DNA from: Ruminococcus sp.
Lineage (GTDB): Bacteria > Bacillota_A > Clostridia > Oscillospirales > Ruminococcaceae
Assembly: GCF_024684275.1 (NCBI RefSeq)
Contig: NZ_JAIKXF010000009.1
Span: 1-37,714 of the forward strand
Length of the DNA: 37,714 nucleotides
Reading direction: 5' to 3'
Positions 1 through 6,014 of this stretch are shown piece by piece. The first letter of the stretch is position 1. The number at the start of each line of letters is the position of its first letter. Made by a program: the position numbers and the translations under genes. The notes beneath the pieces were generated by a model that saw nothing but the letters and a program-made list of their open reading frames with translations, made no database searches and was not told the origin of the DNA.

Positions 1-208
1 TTATCTCACCGATTGCTTTTTCATCACATCTGCCGACAGTGACATGATCGGCATAGATCTTATACTTCAGATTTTCCTCAGTATATTCTTCATAATCTAA
101 TAAGTCTGCTGCAAAAATAGTATTGGATGCATACTCATTTATATAAATAAACGAAGTACCTACAAGGATAGATGCCAAGACTGATGCTATAATTCTTGTT
201 TTTTTCAT
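1..208 (-). CDS. Secreted BspA-like leucine-rich repeat protein, N-terminal part only
   Basis: The gene runs off the left edge of the window; 69 codons are visible. They start with a positively charged, hydrophobic signal peptide (MKKTRIIASVLASILVG) ending near an ALA-rich FAAD, so the product is probably exported. The mature start (YKIYADHVTVGRCDEKAIGEI) resembles the first strand of BspA/LRR_5-type repeat proteins of Ruminococcus, which usually continue with VIP...LPVT.IG repeats. That continuation is outside the window, so the family call is inference from a short stretch. The ATG is chosen because a GGAGGA ribosome binding site lies just upstream on the minus strand. The known role of such proteins is surface adhesion or binding; no substrate can be named here. 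Confidence 0.6.
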   Translation of the reverse strand, partial: MKKTRIIASVLASILVGTSFIYINEYASNTIFAADLLDYEEYTEENLKYKIYADHVTVGRCDEKAIGEI

Positions 209-242
209 GTTTTCTCGTCCTCCAAAATTGTCTGATATGATA

Positions 243-271
243 ATTATAGCATTCATCAGTAACTCCAACAA
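243..271 (-). promoter_or_regulatory. Predicted sigma-A promoter of the leucine-rich protein gene
   Basis: On the minus strand TTGTTG is followed after 17 bp by a perfect TATAAT. This is about 35 bp upstream of the ATG at 208. The -35 is weak (3 of 6), so the -10 carries most of the evidence. Confidence 0.5.
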
Positions 272-304
272 GTCTATTCTTGTGGAACCTACCAAATACT
301 GACC

Positions 305-332
305 AAAAAAAGCGGACGGCGTTATGCCGTCC
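305..332 (-). terminator. Intrinsic terminator after the HhH protein gene
   Basis: A perfect 7-bp stem GGACGGC/GCCGTCC with a 5-base loop is followed on the minus strand by GC and seven T. It lies about 20 bp past the stop of the 351-569 gene. Confidence 0.85.
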
Positions 333-350
333 AATAAATCTTTGATATAT

Positions 351-569
351 TTATTCTTCTAAGAATTTCTCAATAACAGTCATTACTTCTTCAAGGCGCT
401 TACTGCCGATACCCTTGATCTTGCTCAGCTCTGCTTCAAGAGCCGGGAGATCAATGGTTTTGCCCTGTTCTCCGAGGAGTTCATCCCCGTACTTGAGAAT
501 GAACTTTGTCAGCTCCTCTCGGTTCATCTTCTTATATGTATCTCTATCGATCATTTCTCTCTGTTCCAT
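351..569 (-). CDS. Small helix-hairpin-helix protein of unknown function
   Basis: This is a 72-aa acidic protein. Its C-terminal half contains LSKIKGIGSKRLEEVMTVI, a classic helix-hairpin-helix (KGIG hairpin between two helices, residues about 48-68), a motif known for sequence-independent DNA binding in RuvA, UvrC and ligase-type proteins. The N-terminal 45 residues look helical and are not recognised. It has its own promoter (629-657) and terminator (305-332), so it is monocistronic and probably real despite its size. The ATG at 569 is used; a second ATG five codons later is possible. A DNA-related role is inferred from the motif alone. Confidence 0.7.
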   Translation of the reverse strand: MEQREMIDRDTYKKMNREELTKFILKYGDELLGEQGKTIDLPALEAELSKIKGIGSKRLEEVMTVIEKFLEE

Positions 570-628
570 TATCTGTGCCTATATTCCTTTCTACCGCTGT
601 TTATACAGACCGTGAAGTGATTTTTATA

Positions 629-657
629 ATTGTAGCATATAGCTTTATATTAGTCAA
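629..657 (-). promoter_or_regulatory. Sigma-A promoter for the HhH protein
   Basis: On the minus strand TTGACT, 17 bp, TACAAT lies 60 bp upstream of the start codon. The -35 and following bases (TTGACTAATAT) are the same as those of the Fic gene promoter at 3846-3874. Confidence 0.75.
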
Positions 658-682
658 GCGAGTTTTATAATGGAACTACCGC

Positions 683-716
683 AAAAAAATAAGCAGTTCT
701 CATCAGGAGAGCTGCT
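683..716 (-). terminator. Intrinsic terminator overlapping the end of the PAP2 gene
   Basis: A 10-bp stem (692-701 with 707-716, one G-T pair) is followed on the minus strand by a run of seven T. The upstream arm contains the last codons of the phosphatase gene, whose TGA sits at 703-705. Confidence 0.8.
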
Positions 717-1617
717 TTTTTGATATGTGTATCTGTATTGCCGAGAAAGCTATTGATGACAGGGTGCCTATAACAGCTCCTGCGGAGGTATCGCTGAGAT
801 AATGCGCGCCCAGTATTATTCGGGTGGCCATTATAATGATGCCGAAAACAATCCCGCAGAAGAAAAAACGGATATGCTTGCCTTCAAACTTAGGGAAGAG
901 CCATGCAAGTGAGGGAAGTATGCACATGGACAGCATACTGAATATACTGTGGCCGCTTGGGAAGGAGCGAAACTCGTCGGCGCTGAGGCCGTATTCTGCG
1001 GCTGCTGCTTTCGCACCTTCAAACGGTCTGTACCATGGGACAAAGGGTATGCCATCATACCCCAGTACAGCCGTGCGATATCGCGGACGTTGGAATGAGT
1101 TCTTCAGCAGCTCCATTGATATATATGCGATGAGCAGTACGCAAAAAAGCCCCAGTATCCTTCTTGCAAGCAGCTTGTCCTCAGATTTTTCTGACGCAGA
1201 GTACCCTACAAAAAACAATGGGTACATCAGTATCATACTCAGTATGATGATAACGGGGAGACTGCCTGTAACGGAGGGAAATATGCTGCCTAAGTTGTTT
1301 GCGGAGGTGAGGGAGCGACCGCCGATATATCCGATAAATACCGTCCAGAAAACGCAGATCGCACACATTGACATTCTGAACGGGCTTCTTTTATCCAAGT
1401 TATTTATCCGCTGAAAAAGAGCTCCACAGAAAAGCACCTGTGCCGCATAAAAAGGATAGATTCCAAGCGTCGTTATTAGCTTTGCAATTGTATTATCAGG
1501 GGAGAAAAGAGTCTCCGCCGCAGCCCTGTCACAGAACGTTCCTGCAATAAAGGTACCGATGAACAATATCAGTGCGGCAAGGCTCAGTTTTATCTGAGCT
1601 GAATATTTCTTATCCAT
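703..1617 (-). CDS. PAP2 superfamily integral-membrane phosphatase
   Basis: A 304-aa membrane protein with about six hydrophobic segments. It carries the three signature motifs of the PAP2/phosphatidic acid phosphatase superfamily: K172..RP (KNSFQRPRYR, 172-181), PSGH (220-223) and R-x5-H-x3-D (R266, H272, D276). The two His and Arg residues form the known phosphohistidine active site on the outer membrane face, dephosphorylating lipid phosphates such as undecaprenyl pyrophosphate, phosphatidate or PG-phosphate. The sequence does not show which. It is monocistronic, with its own promoter (1656-1684), a GGAGA ribosome binding site and a terminator. The N-terminal 150 residues, four extra membrane segments, are longer than in minimal PAP2 enzymes. 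Confidence 0.9.
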   Translation of the reverse strand: MDKKYSAQIKLSLAALILFIGTFIAGTFCDRAAAETLFSPDNTIAKLITTLGIYPFYAAQVLFCGALFQRINNLDKRSPFRMSMCAICVFWTVFIGYIGGRSLTSANNLGSIFPSVTGSLPVIIILSMILMYPLFFVGYSASEKSEDKLLARRILGLFCVLLIAYISMELLKNSFQRPRYRTAVLGYDGIPFVPWYRPFEGAKAAAAEYGLSADEFRSFPSGHSIFSMLSMCILPSLAWLFPKFEGKHIRFFFCGIVFGIIIMATRIILGAHYLSDTSAGAVIGTLSSIAFSAIQIHISKKQLS

Positions 1618-1655
1618 TATGTCTCCTTTGGAATTTTGGTAAAGATATCAATAAT

Positions 1656-1684
1656 ATTATACCAGTATGCGGAGGGGCAGTCAA
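1656..1684 (-). promoter_or_regulatory. Sigma-A promoter of the PAP2 phosphatase
   Basis: TTGACT, 17-bp spacer, TATAAT on the minus strand; the -10 ends about 40 bp before the ATG at 1617. Confidence 0.8.
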
Positions 1685-1748
1685 GAGACATAAGATCTGA
1701 TAAAAAGTACTCTTTTCTTTTTTATGCAGAGCAATTTTAATGCTAAAT

Positions 1749-1794
1749 ACAAAACCGTCTGTCGATAGCTGTTATTAGCTTTCATCAGACGGTT
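1749..1794 (-). terminator. Probable terminator of the XRE regulator
   Basis: A perfect 9-bp stem AACCGTCTG/CAGACGGTT (1753-1761 with 1786-1794) encloses a 24-base loop that itself contains AGCT repeats. On the minus strand it is followed by only TTTTG, so the U-tract is weak. The inner arm overlaps the last codons of the gene ending at 1775. Confidence 0.5.
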
Positions 1795-1984
1795 CGTATT
1801 TTATTATGTCCTCGACATTGCAATTCAGTATTTTGCAAAGGTCATCTATCAACTGCGTAGTTACACCCTGATCGTGTCTCAGACGATGTATAGTACTGCT
1901 ACTGATGTTGTATTTATTGATAAGCGTATAGGTAGAAACGCCTTTTTTCTTCATAGTATTCCATAATGGCTTGTAAGTTATCAT
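1775..1984 (-). CDS. Small XRE/Cro-CI family DNA-binding regulator
   Basis: A 69-aa single-domain protein. Residues 5-60 form a Cro/CI helix-turn-helix of the short HTH_26 (YozG-like) kind: a W8/M11 start, a recognition region INKYNISSSTIHRLRHDQ, and the usual end VTTQLIDDLCKILNCNVEDII. It has no effector domain. Such proteins are repressors or partners in mobile elements and toxin systems. Two perfect inverted repeats lie over and just upstream of its -35, which supports autorepression. It stands divergent to the integrase remnant at 2311-3015 and may be the surviving regulator of that element. Its target beyond its own promoter cannot be told from sequence. Confidence 0.85.
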   Translation of the reverse strand: MITYKPLWNTMKKKGVSTYTLINKYNISSSTIHRLRHDQGVTTQLIDDLCKILNCNVEDIIKYEPSDES

Positions 1985-2002
1985 AAAAATATCACCAATA
2001 CT

Positions 2003-2064
2003 ATTATAAAATATACTCGACTACTTGAAAATAGTCGTATTTTAGACTATAATAGTATATAGTC
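2003..2064 (-). promoter_or_regulatory. Promoter and palindromic operator pair of the XRE regulator
   Basis: On the minus strand a -10 TATAAT (2003-2008) stands 17 bp from a TTTTCA -35 (2026-2031). The perfect inverted repeat CGACTA-N8-TAGTCG (2018-2037) covers this -35. A second one, GACTATA-N6-TATAGTC (2045-2064), lies 27 bp further upstream, and ATAAT-N4-ATTAT (2065-2078) abuts it. The shared GACTA/TAGTC half-site suggests one dimeric repressor; that it is the adjacent XRE protein is inference. Confidence 0.65.
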
Positions 2065-2310
2065 ATAATTGTGATTATAATAGTGATTTTTACAATAAAA
2101 CAGCCGCAAATTTCAAGCATTTGCGACATCGTTTCTGTGTTTATTATAACATTATCATTTAATATATTCAATAATATTTTGTGAACAATATACACAAGAT
2201 TCGCTTTTTTGTAGTTTTTTACAATCATAATATATCCTTTTTGTAGAATGTGTAATATACAAAAAGCTTTAAGCCGTCATATTTATGGTCATTTATACTG
2301 GAGGTAGAAT

Positions 2311-3015
2311 ATGCCGAGAAAAGGTGAAAACATAATATAAGCGCCGCGATGGGTGCTGGGAGGGAAGATATAAAACTGGATATACTGAATTTGGCAAGGC
2401 AAAGTATCACTCTGTATATGGTCACAGCTACGCAGAAGTCAAGGAGAAGTTACTGACAATAAAAACTGCCTCTGCTGCTTCAATAATTGTCAGTAATTTG
2501 ACGGTAAAAGAGCTTTTTGACGAATGGCTCTTAGCGGTAAAACGCCGTGTAAAGCCCTCTACTTATGCGAATTATCGCATGAAGGTGGAGAAACATATAA
2601 TTCCAGAGTTTGGCGGCTTACGTTATGACCTACTTTGTACGCCAATGATAAATGCGTTTATAGAAAACAAAATACAGACAGGTCTTTCTGTAAAATATGT
2701 GTCAGATATAATTATAGTCTTTAAGACAATGGCAAAGTACGCAGCAAAGATTCACGGATTTCACAATATGCTTGAAAATATATCTCTTTCGAGGAAACTA
2801 CAAAAAGAGCTCCTCATGCTTACAGCACTTCAGCAGCGTCAACTATGCAGATATTTATTGAACAACTTGAATTTGACTACTATTTGCGTGCTTTTAGTGA
2901 CTTCCTTACAACTTTTAATGTGTATAGTCACAGTGATGAGTCTGCCAAGAAGAATGAAATGGACTATATCACCAGCTGCTTCACCGACCTTTTTGACAGC
3001 AGCAACGAAGAGTAA
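2311..3015 (+). pseudogene. Tyrosine recombinase (Tn916-type integrase) remnant with its catalytic core deleted
   Basis: A good GGAGG site and ATG (2311) open a reading frame MPRKGEN that hits a stop at 2338-2340. Removing one base there restores a typical integrase N-terminus (YKRRDG.WEGRYKTGYT) and the core-binding domain (LFDEWLLAVKRRVKPSTYANY). The frame stays intact to LTTICVLL near 2900. The expected RxxxR, HxxR and GH boxes are missing. In another frame, SDFLTTFNVYSHSDESAKK follows at about 2905-2960: this is the nucleophile-tyrosine tail (T..NVYSH), ending at the TAA at 3013-3015. The gene therefore has one frameshift plus an internal deletion of roughly 500 bp or more and cannot be active. 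It sits between the XRE regulator and tRNA genes, as expected for a decayed integrative element. Confidence 0.8.
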
Positions 3016-3043
3016 AACAGAGAGTCCCCGCGAGTGCGGGGAC
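3012..3043 (-). terminator. Hairpin between convergent Fic gene and integrase remnant
   Basis: A perfect 8-bp GC-rich stem GTCCCCGC/GCGGGGAC (3024-3031 with 3036-3043) has a 4-base loop. On the minus strand it is followed by TCTCTGTTTT, a poor U-tract. It starts 7 bp after the Fic stop and is probably the Fic terminator. Confidence 0.6.
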
Positions 3044-3049
3044 TTAGCC

Positions 3050-3820
3050 TTATATATGCTTGTTTATCAAATCTTTTGCTGTCAGTTCTGTTCTGTCGTA
3101 CTCTATTCTGAAATAGTTCAGGATAGCCTTCATATCGTCCTGCATGGACAGACACACGTCAAGCAGGCGATTCTTTTTTTCTTCGAGCTGCCACTCTTTC
3201 AGTCCTACGTAATAGAAATGTTTGATATCTTCATTGATAAAGAAGGGGACAATATCATTGGCGAGGCACTGTTTAAGCATTAATAGCCTGCCTATACGGC
3301 CGTTTCCGTCATAGAATGGGTGTATCTTTTCAAACACTGCATGGAACTCGGCAACATCATACAGGTCAAGAGCAGACTTGTTGTCGAACCTGCTGAGGAG
3401 CTCTTTTACAAGATCTGAGACATCTTCCGGTAAAGCAGTCTCAATCTCTCCGACTTCATTGGGATACTTCTTATAGTCGCCTATAACTGCGTAATCCTCG
3501 TCGTCGTCCATAACACCATTCTTCAGCATACGGTGTAGTTGCTTGACGTAGTCCTCGGTTATAGGTTCATTAACAGTATCAAGGATATAGTCAAAGCATT
3601 TGAAGTGATTTGCAGCCTCAAATACATCGTTAACATGAACTGTTCCGTCGATAGTTCGAGTCTCGTAGATATATCTGGTCTGGTCGTGGGTAAGTCTGCT
3701 GCCTTCGATGTGGTTGGAGTTATAAGCAAAGTCTACTTGCATCCTGTTATATATGCTGCCTTTGATCTTTCTGCTCTTCTCTGAAAGCAGAACAGGCAGA
3801 AGCTCTCTTGTATCTGACAT
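3050..3820 (-). CDS. Fic-domain protein (probable AMPylase/nucleotidyl transferase)
   Basis: A 256-aa cytoplasmic protein. Residues 167-178 are HPFYDGNGRIGR, the complete Fic active-site motif (catalytic His167, Asp/Gly phosphate loop, Arg178). Residues 35-40 are SNHIEG, matching the inhibitory (S/T)xxxE(G/N) helix; at the N-terminus it makes this a class II Fic protein whose Glu39 should block ATP positioning. Known members transfer AMP to a Tyr, Ser or Thr of a target protein, or remove it. The target is unknown. No antitoxin-like gene is adjacent, which fits built-in inhibition. It has its own promoter (3846-3874) and a strong AAGGAGG site, next to the integrase wreck, and may be mobile-element cargo. 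Confidence 0.9.
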   Translation of the reverse strand: MSDTRELLPVLLSEKSRKIKGSIYNRMQVDFAYNSNHIEGSRLTHDQTRYIYETRTIDGTVHVNDVFEAANHFKCFDYILDTVNEPITEDYVKQLHRMLKNGVMDDDEDYAVIGDYKKYPNEVGEIETALPEDVSDLVKELLSRFDNKSALDLYDVAEFHAVFEKIHPFYDGNGRIGRLLMLKQCLANDIVPFFINEDIKHFYYVGLKEWQLEEKKNRLLDVCLSMQDDMKAILNYFRIEYDRTELTAKDLINKHI

Positions 3821-3845
3821 AAGGAACCTCCTTATCTTTTATAAT

Positions 3846-3874
3846 ATTATAACAAGCTATAAAATATTAGTCAA
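3846..3874 (-). promoter_or_regulatory. Sigma-A promoter of the Fic gene
   Basis: TTGACT, 17-bp spacer, perfect TATAAT on the minus strand, 26 bp upstream of the ATG. The 170 bp between this promoter and the tRNA terminator hold no recognisable gene. Confidence 0.85.
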
Positions 3875-4003
3875 GACGCTTTAACAGAAGAACCGTTAGC
3901 CCGATGAACGAAAGATCTATTCTGCTGATTTATTATTGCCTTTATCCGTACTTGATCTTGCAAGCATAGCAAAAAAGTGTAGGAAAAATGTAGGAAAACA
4001 ACG

Positions 4004-4033
4004 AAAAAAGCACTTCCGATTTCTCGAAAGTGC
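4004..4033 (-). terminator. Intrinsic terminator of the tRNA cluster
   Basis: A 10-bp stem GCACTTcCGA/TCGaAAGTGC (4010-4019 with 4024-4033, one internal mismatch) with a 4-base loop is followed on the minus strand by six T. It lies 12 bp after tRNA-His. Confidence 0.85.
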
Positions 4034-4044
4034 CTATTTCATGA

Positions 4045-4120
4045 GGGTGGGAGATGGGATTCGAACCCACGGTCTTCGGGACCACAATCCGACGCTTTAA
4101 CCAGCTAAGCTACACCCACC
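4045..4120 (-). tRNA. tRNA-His (anticodon GTG)
   Basis: On the minus strand the cloverleaf reads with a GGTGGGTG acceptor start that includes the extra G-1 typical of tRNA-His, a D-arm GCTT..AAGC, anticodon loop TTGTGGT and T-loop TTCGAAT. The 3' CCA is not encoded. Two pairs are mismatched: T-T at position 6:67 in the acceptor and A-C at 31:39 in the anticodon stem. These could lower function or reflect sequencing error. Identity is clear from the GTG anticodon and G-1. Confidence 0.9.
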
Positions 4121-4130
4121 ATATTCAATA

Positions 4131-4179
4131 AACAAAAACGAAGCTCTCCATTAGATGGAGTCAAGTAACGGAGAGTTTC
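4131..4179 (-). terminator. Terminator-like hairpin between tRNA-Arg and tRNA-His
   Basis: On the minus strand GAAaCTCTCC and GGAGAGcTTC (4170-4179 with 4140-4149) form a 10-position stem with one mismatch and a 20-base loop, followed by GTTTTTGTTT. It could terminate part of the transcripts after tRNA-Arg or act as a processing signal. Confidence 0.6.
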
Positions 4180-4183
4180 GGAA

Positions 4184-4260
4184 TGGCGCGCCTTGCTGGA
4201 TTCGAACCAGCGGCTTACTGCTTAGAAGGCAGTTACTCTATCCAGCTGAGTTAAAGGCGC
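4184..4260 (-). tRNA. tRNA-Arg (anticodon TCT)
   Basis: The acceptor GCGCCTT pairs with AAGGCGC, followed by discriminator G and an encoded CCA (4184-4186 on the complement). The anticodon arm CTGCC-TTCTAAG-CAG and T-loop TTCGAAT are standard. It reads AGA/AGG codons, which are common in the neighbouring genes. Confidence 0.95.
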
Positions 4261-4265
4261 AAAAA

Positions 4266-4339
4266 TGGAGCGGGTGATGGGAATCGAACCCACGTGTTCA
4301 GCTTGGAAGGCTGACATTCTACCATTGAACTACACCCGC
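4266..4339 (-). tRNA. tRNA-Gly (anticodon TCC)
   Basis: The acceptor GCGGGTG pairs with CACCCGC, then T73 and an encoded CCA. The D-arm has TTCAATGGTAGAA, the anticodon loop contains TCC and the T-loop is TTCGATT. It is the first gene of the three-tRNA unit, 5 bp upstream of tRNA-Arg. Confidence 0.95.
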
Positions 4340-4359
4340 ACGGCGTTTCAACATGAAAT

Positions 4360-4388
4360 ATTCTATCATAATCGGAGCTAATTGTCAA
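4360..4388 (-). promoter_or_regulatory. Sigma-A promoter of the tRNA Gly-Arg-His unit
   Basis: TTGACA, 17-bp spacer, TAGAAT on the minus strand; the -10 is 20 bp from the first base of tRNA-Gly, as expected for a tRNA transcript with a short leader. Confidence 0.85.
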
Positions 4389-4547
4389 TACTACTTTTGA
4401 AAAAAAGTCATAATCACTAAAAAAAGTGCTGTCCTCAACTGCACGAATGACAAAATGCCGATTGATATAATGAAATGTAAAAATAATGTCACAAAACAGC
4501 CGCTAATGACGTCTAATATAATAGAGAGATTGAAATGCGCGCGCAGT

Positions 4548-4580
4548 TCTAAGGGAAATTAAGAAAGAATTAAGGTTTTT
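4548..4580 (+). promoter_or_regulatory. Tandem TTAAG direct repeats, possible OmpR/PhoB-type activator site
   Basis: TAAG cores occur at 4550, 4560 and 4571, and the last two units start TTAAGAAAGAA and TTAAGGTTTTT exactly 11 bp apart. Eleven-base direct repeats are the known footprint of OmpR/PhoB-family response regulators. A similar array lies at 16687-16719. Possible -10 boxes follow (TAATAA at 4591-4596 or TATAAT at 4608-4613) without a good -35. No gene starts directly behind it. Confidence 0.4.
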
Positions 4581-4644
4581 GGCAGGCAAATAATAAGAAT
4601 GACCGGGTATAATACATGGAAAGTGACGATTTTGTAATTTAAAA

Positions 4645-4676
4645 GTCACGTTAATGTCACGTTTCTGTAGTATGAT
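4645..4676 (+). promoter_or_regulatory. Paired GTCACGT direct repeat upstream of locus A, with -10
   Basis: GTCACGTTAAT and GTCACGTTTCT stand in tandem at exactly 11 bp (4645-4655, 4656-4666), followed 4 bp later by TATGAT (4671-4676). A GTGAC in inverse orientation lies at 4623-4627. The spacing and the TGTCAC half-site resemble a Pho box, but the regulator is not shown by the sequence. Confidence 0.4.
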
Positions 4677-4804
4677 ATGAATGTAAAGGGGATAAGATGG
4701 TATAGAGAACAGTGCTCAGCCATTGCTTTTAACAAAAAATCTCCCGAATTTCAGCCATTTATATTACATAATGGGAAAAAGATAAAAAATTGCCGCTCAT
4801 TATA

Positions 4805-4833
4805 TTGACAAGTCTTTATCAATGTTGTATTAT
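4805..4833 (+). promoter_or_regulatory. Main predicted promoter of locus A
   Basis: TTGACA, 17-bp spacer, TATTAT, a strong sigma-A promoter. Transcription would begin near 4840, leaving a leader of about 290 nt before the first permease. The stretch from 4390 to 4800 upstream is AT-rich and carries no recognisable gene, only the repeat arrays. Confidence 0.8.
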
Positions 4834-4912
4834 TTTAAATATGTAAAGTACTTGGAGAAATTATTTTTATCAATGTGGCTTGGTATGGAATATACAGAAT
4901 AATTAGCAGGTG

Positions 4913-5079
4913 ATGAACAGAAGAAAAGTTAAAATAAAAAAGTATTTCTCTGCTTCGTCTTTTTCGGCTTTGAAAAACACTTATTGATGAAGCAATTAAA
5001 TCTTGAAGTTCAGACGAAGTATCAGATACGGGATTTAGTTGGTAAATCAATATATATAGAACTGCCGAAAAACGAATGA
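4913..5079 (+). other. Two chained mini-ORFs in the leader of locus A
   Basis: A 24-codon ORF (4913-4987; MNRRKVKIKKYFSASSFSAL..) ends in TGATG, so its stop overlaps the start of a 30-codon ORF (4987-5079; MKQLNLEVQTKYQIRDLVGK..). The second ORF in turn ends in ATGA at 5076, overlapping an in-frame upstream ATG of the first permease. Such stop-start overlaps are a hallmark of translational coupling. Neither peptide is recognised and the ribosome binding sites are poor, so they may be leader peptides or the debris of an older gene. Confidence 0.3.
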
Positions 5080-5126
5080 GAAAAGGTTTGCATCGACATA
5101 AGATTTTTTGCGAGGTTGTGTTAAAA

Positions 5127-6014
5127 ATGAAAAACAAGACAAAAAATCAGTGCGGAAGAAAGGGAGAGAGGATATTCAGCAACGTATGTGTTATCCCCAG
5201 CCTGCTGGGAGTAATGATATTCTTTCTGATTCCGTTCTGTATCGTAATATACTATTCACTGATAAACAACCCTGTTCTGAAAGAATTCGTAGGACTTGAA
5301 AACTACACAAAGCTGTTCAGCAACTCAGCTTTCACGAAGGCGGCGAAGAACACGGGGTTCTTCTCGCTGGTATCGGTACCTCTTTCGGTGATACTTTCGC
5401 TGGGGCTTGCAATGCTTCTTGAACGCAATATCCCCGGAAAGAGCATATTCAGGACATTCTTCCTGAGTCCTCTTATGGTACCGACAGCTTCTGTAGTTCT
5501 TGTATGGCAGGTATTGTTCCATAATCACGGAACTGTGAACCAGATAATTGAGGCTATGGGAGGGCACGGCGTAGACTGGATAAAGTCCTCTCACGGACAG
5601 CTTGTTATAATATGTATGTTCCTGTGGAAGAACTTGGGCTACAATATGATACTGTTCATGTCGGCGCTGTGTGCGATACCTAAGGATATTATCGAGGTAG
5701 CAGACCTTGAGGGTGCAGGCAGCTTCTATAAATTTGTACATATAAAGCTTAGGTATCTTTCGCCGACTATCCTGTTCGTAATGATACTTTCAATGATAAA
5801 CTCATTCAAGATATTCCGCGAGGTATACCTCCTGACAGGAAATTACCCCAACGATTCTCTTTATATGCTCCAGCATTTCATGAACAATACCTTCAACAGC
5901 CTTGATTATCAGAAGCTTTCAGCGGCGGCTGTATTGTTCGCACTTCTTATGATAGTTGTCATGGCAGTCCTCCTTATTGCCGAGAATATCTTCGGAAAGG
6001 ATGTGGAGAACTGA
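5127..6014 (+). CDS. MalF-type sugar ABC transporter permease (locus A)
   Basis: A 295-aa membrane protein of the binding-protein-dependent permease family (BPD_transp_1). It has a short basic N-terminus, a first membrane span (VCVIPSLLGVMIFFLIPF), then about five more. The cytoplasmic EAA loop is slightly degenerate (EVADLEGAGSFYKFVHI followed by LSP); it is where the ATPase docks. It should form a heterodimer with the next gene product. Start choice: the ATG at 5127 follows an AGG-containing site and gives a normal N-terminus; an upstream ATG at 5076 adds 17 atypical residues but overlaps a mini-ORF stop. The stop overlaps the next start (TGATG). The substrate is unknown, probably a carbohydrate by family. 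Confidence 0.88.
   Translation: MKNKTKNQCGRKGERIFSNVCVIPSLLGVMIFFLIPFCIVIYYSLINNPVLKEFVGLENYTKLFSNSAFTKAAKNTGFFSLVSVPLSVILSLGLAMLLERNIPGKSIFRTFFLSPLMVPTASVVLVWQVLFHNHGTVNQIIEAMGGHGVDWIKSSHGQLVIICMFLWKNLGYNMILFMSALCAIPKDIIEVADLEGAGSFYKFVHIKLRYLSPTILFVMILSMINSFKIFREVYLLTGNYPNDSLYMLQHFMNNTFNSLDYQKLSAAAVLFALLMIVVMAVLLIAENIFGKDVEN

Noticed and set aside
2004..2228. Minus-strand 74-codon reading frame, AT-rich
   Set aside because: It spans the XRE promoter/operator palindromes and has no ribosome binding site; the hydrophobic translation follows from AT-rich bases.
3050..3820. Fic gene and XRE gene as a toxin-antitoxin pair
   Set aside because: They are over 1 kb apart, each with its own promoter, and the Fic protein carries its own inhibitory motif.
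4548..4676. Naming these repeats as true Pho boxes
   Set aside because: The spacing matches, but no phosphate gene is adjacent and the first array's TTAAG core is not a PhoB consensus; kept only as a candidate site.
4835..5137. Minus-strand 100-codon reading frame opposite the locus A leader
   Set aside because: It lies antisense to a strong promoter leader and the permease start, with no ribosome site and low-complexity composition.
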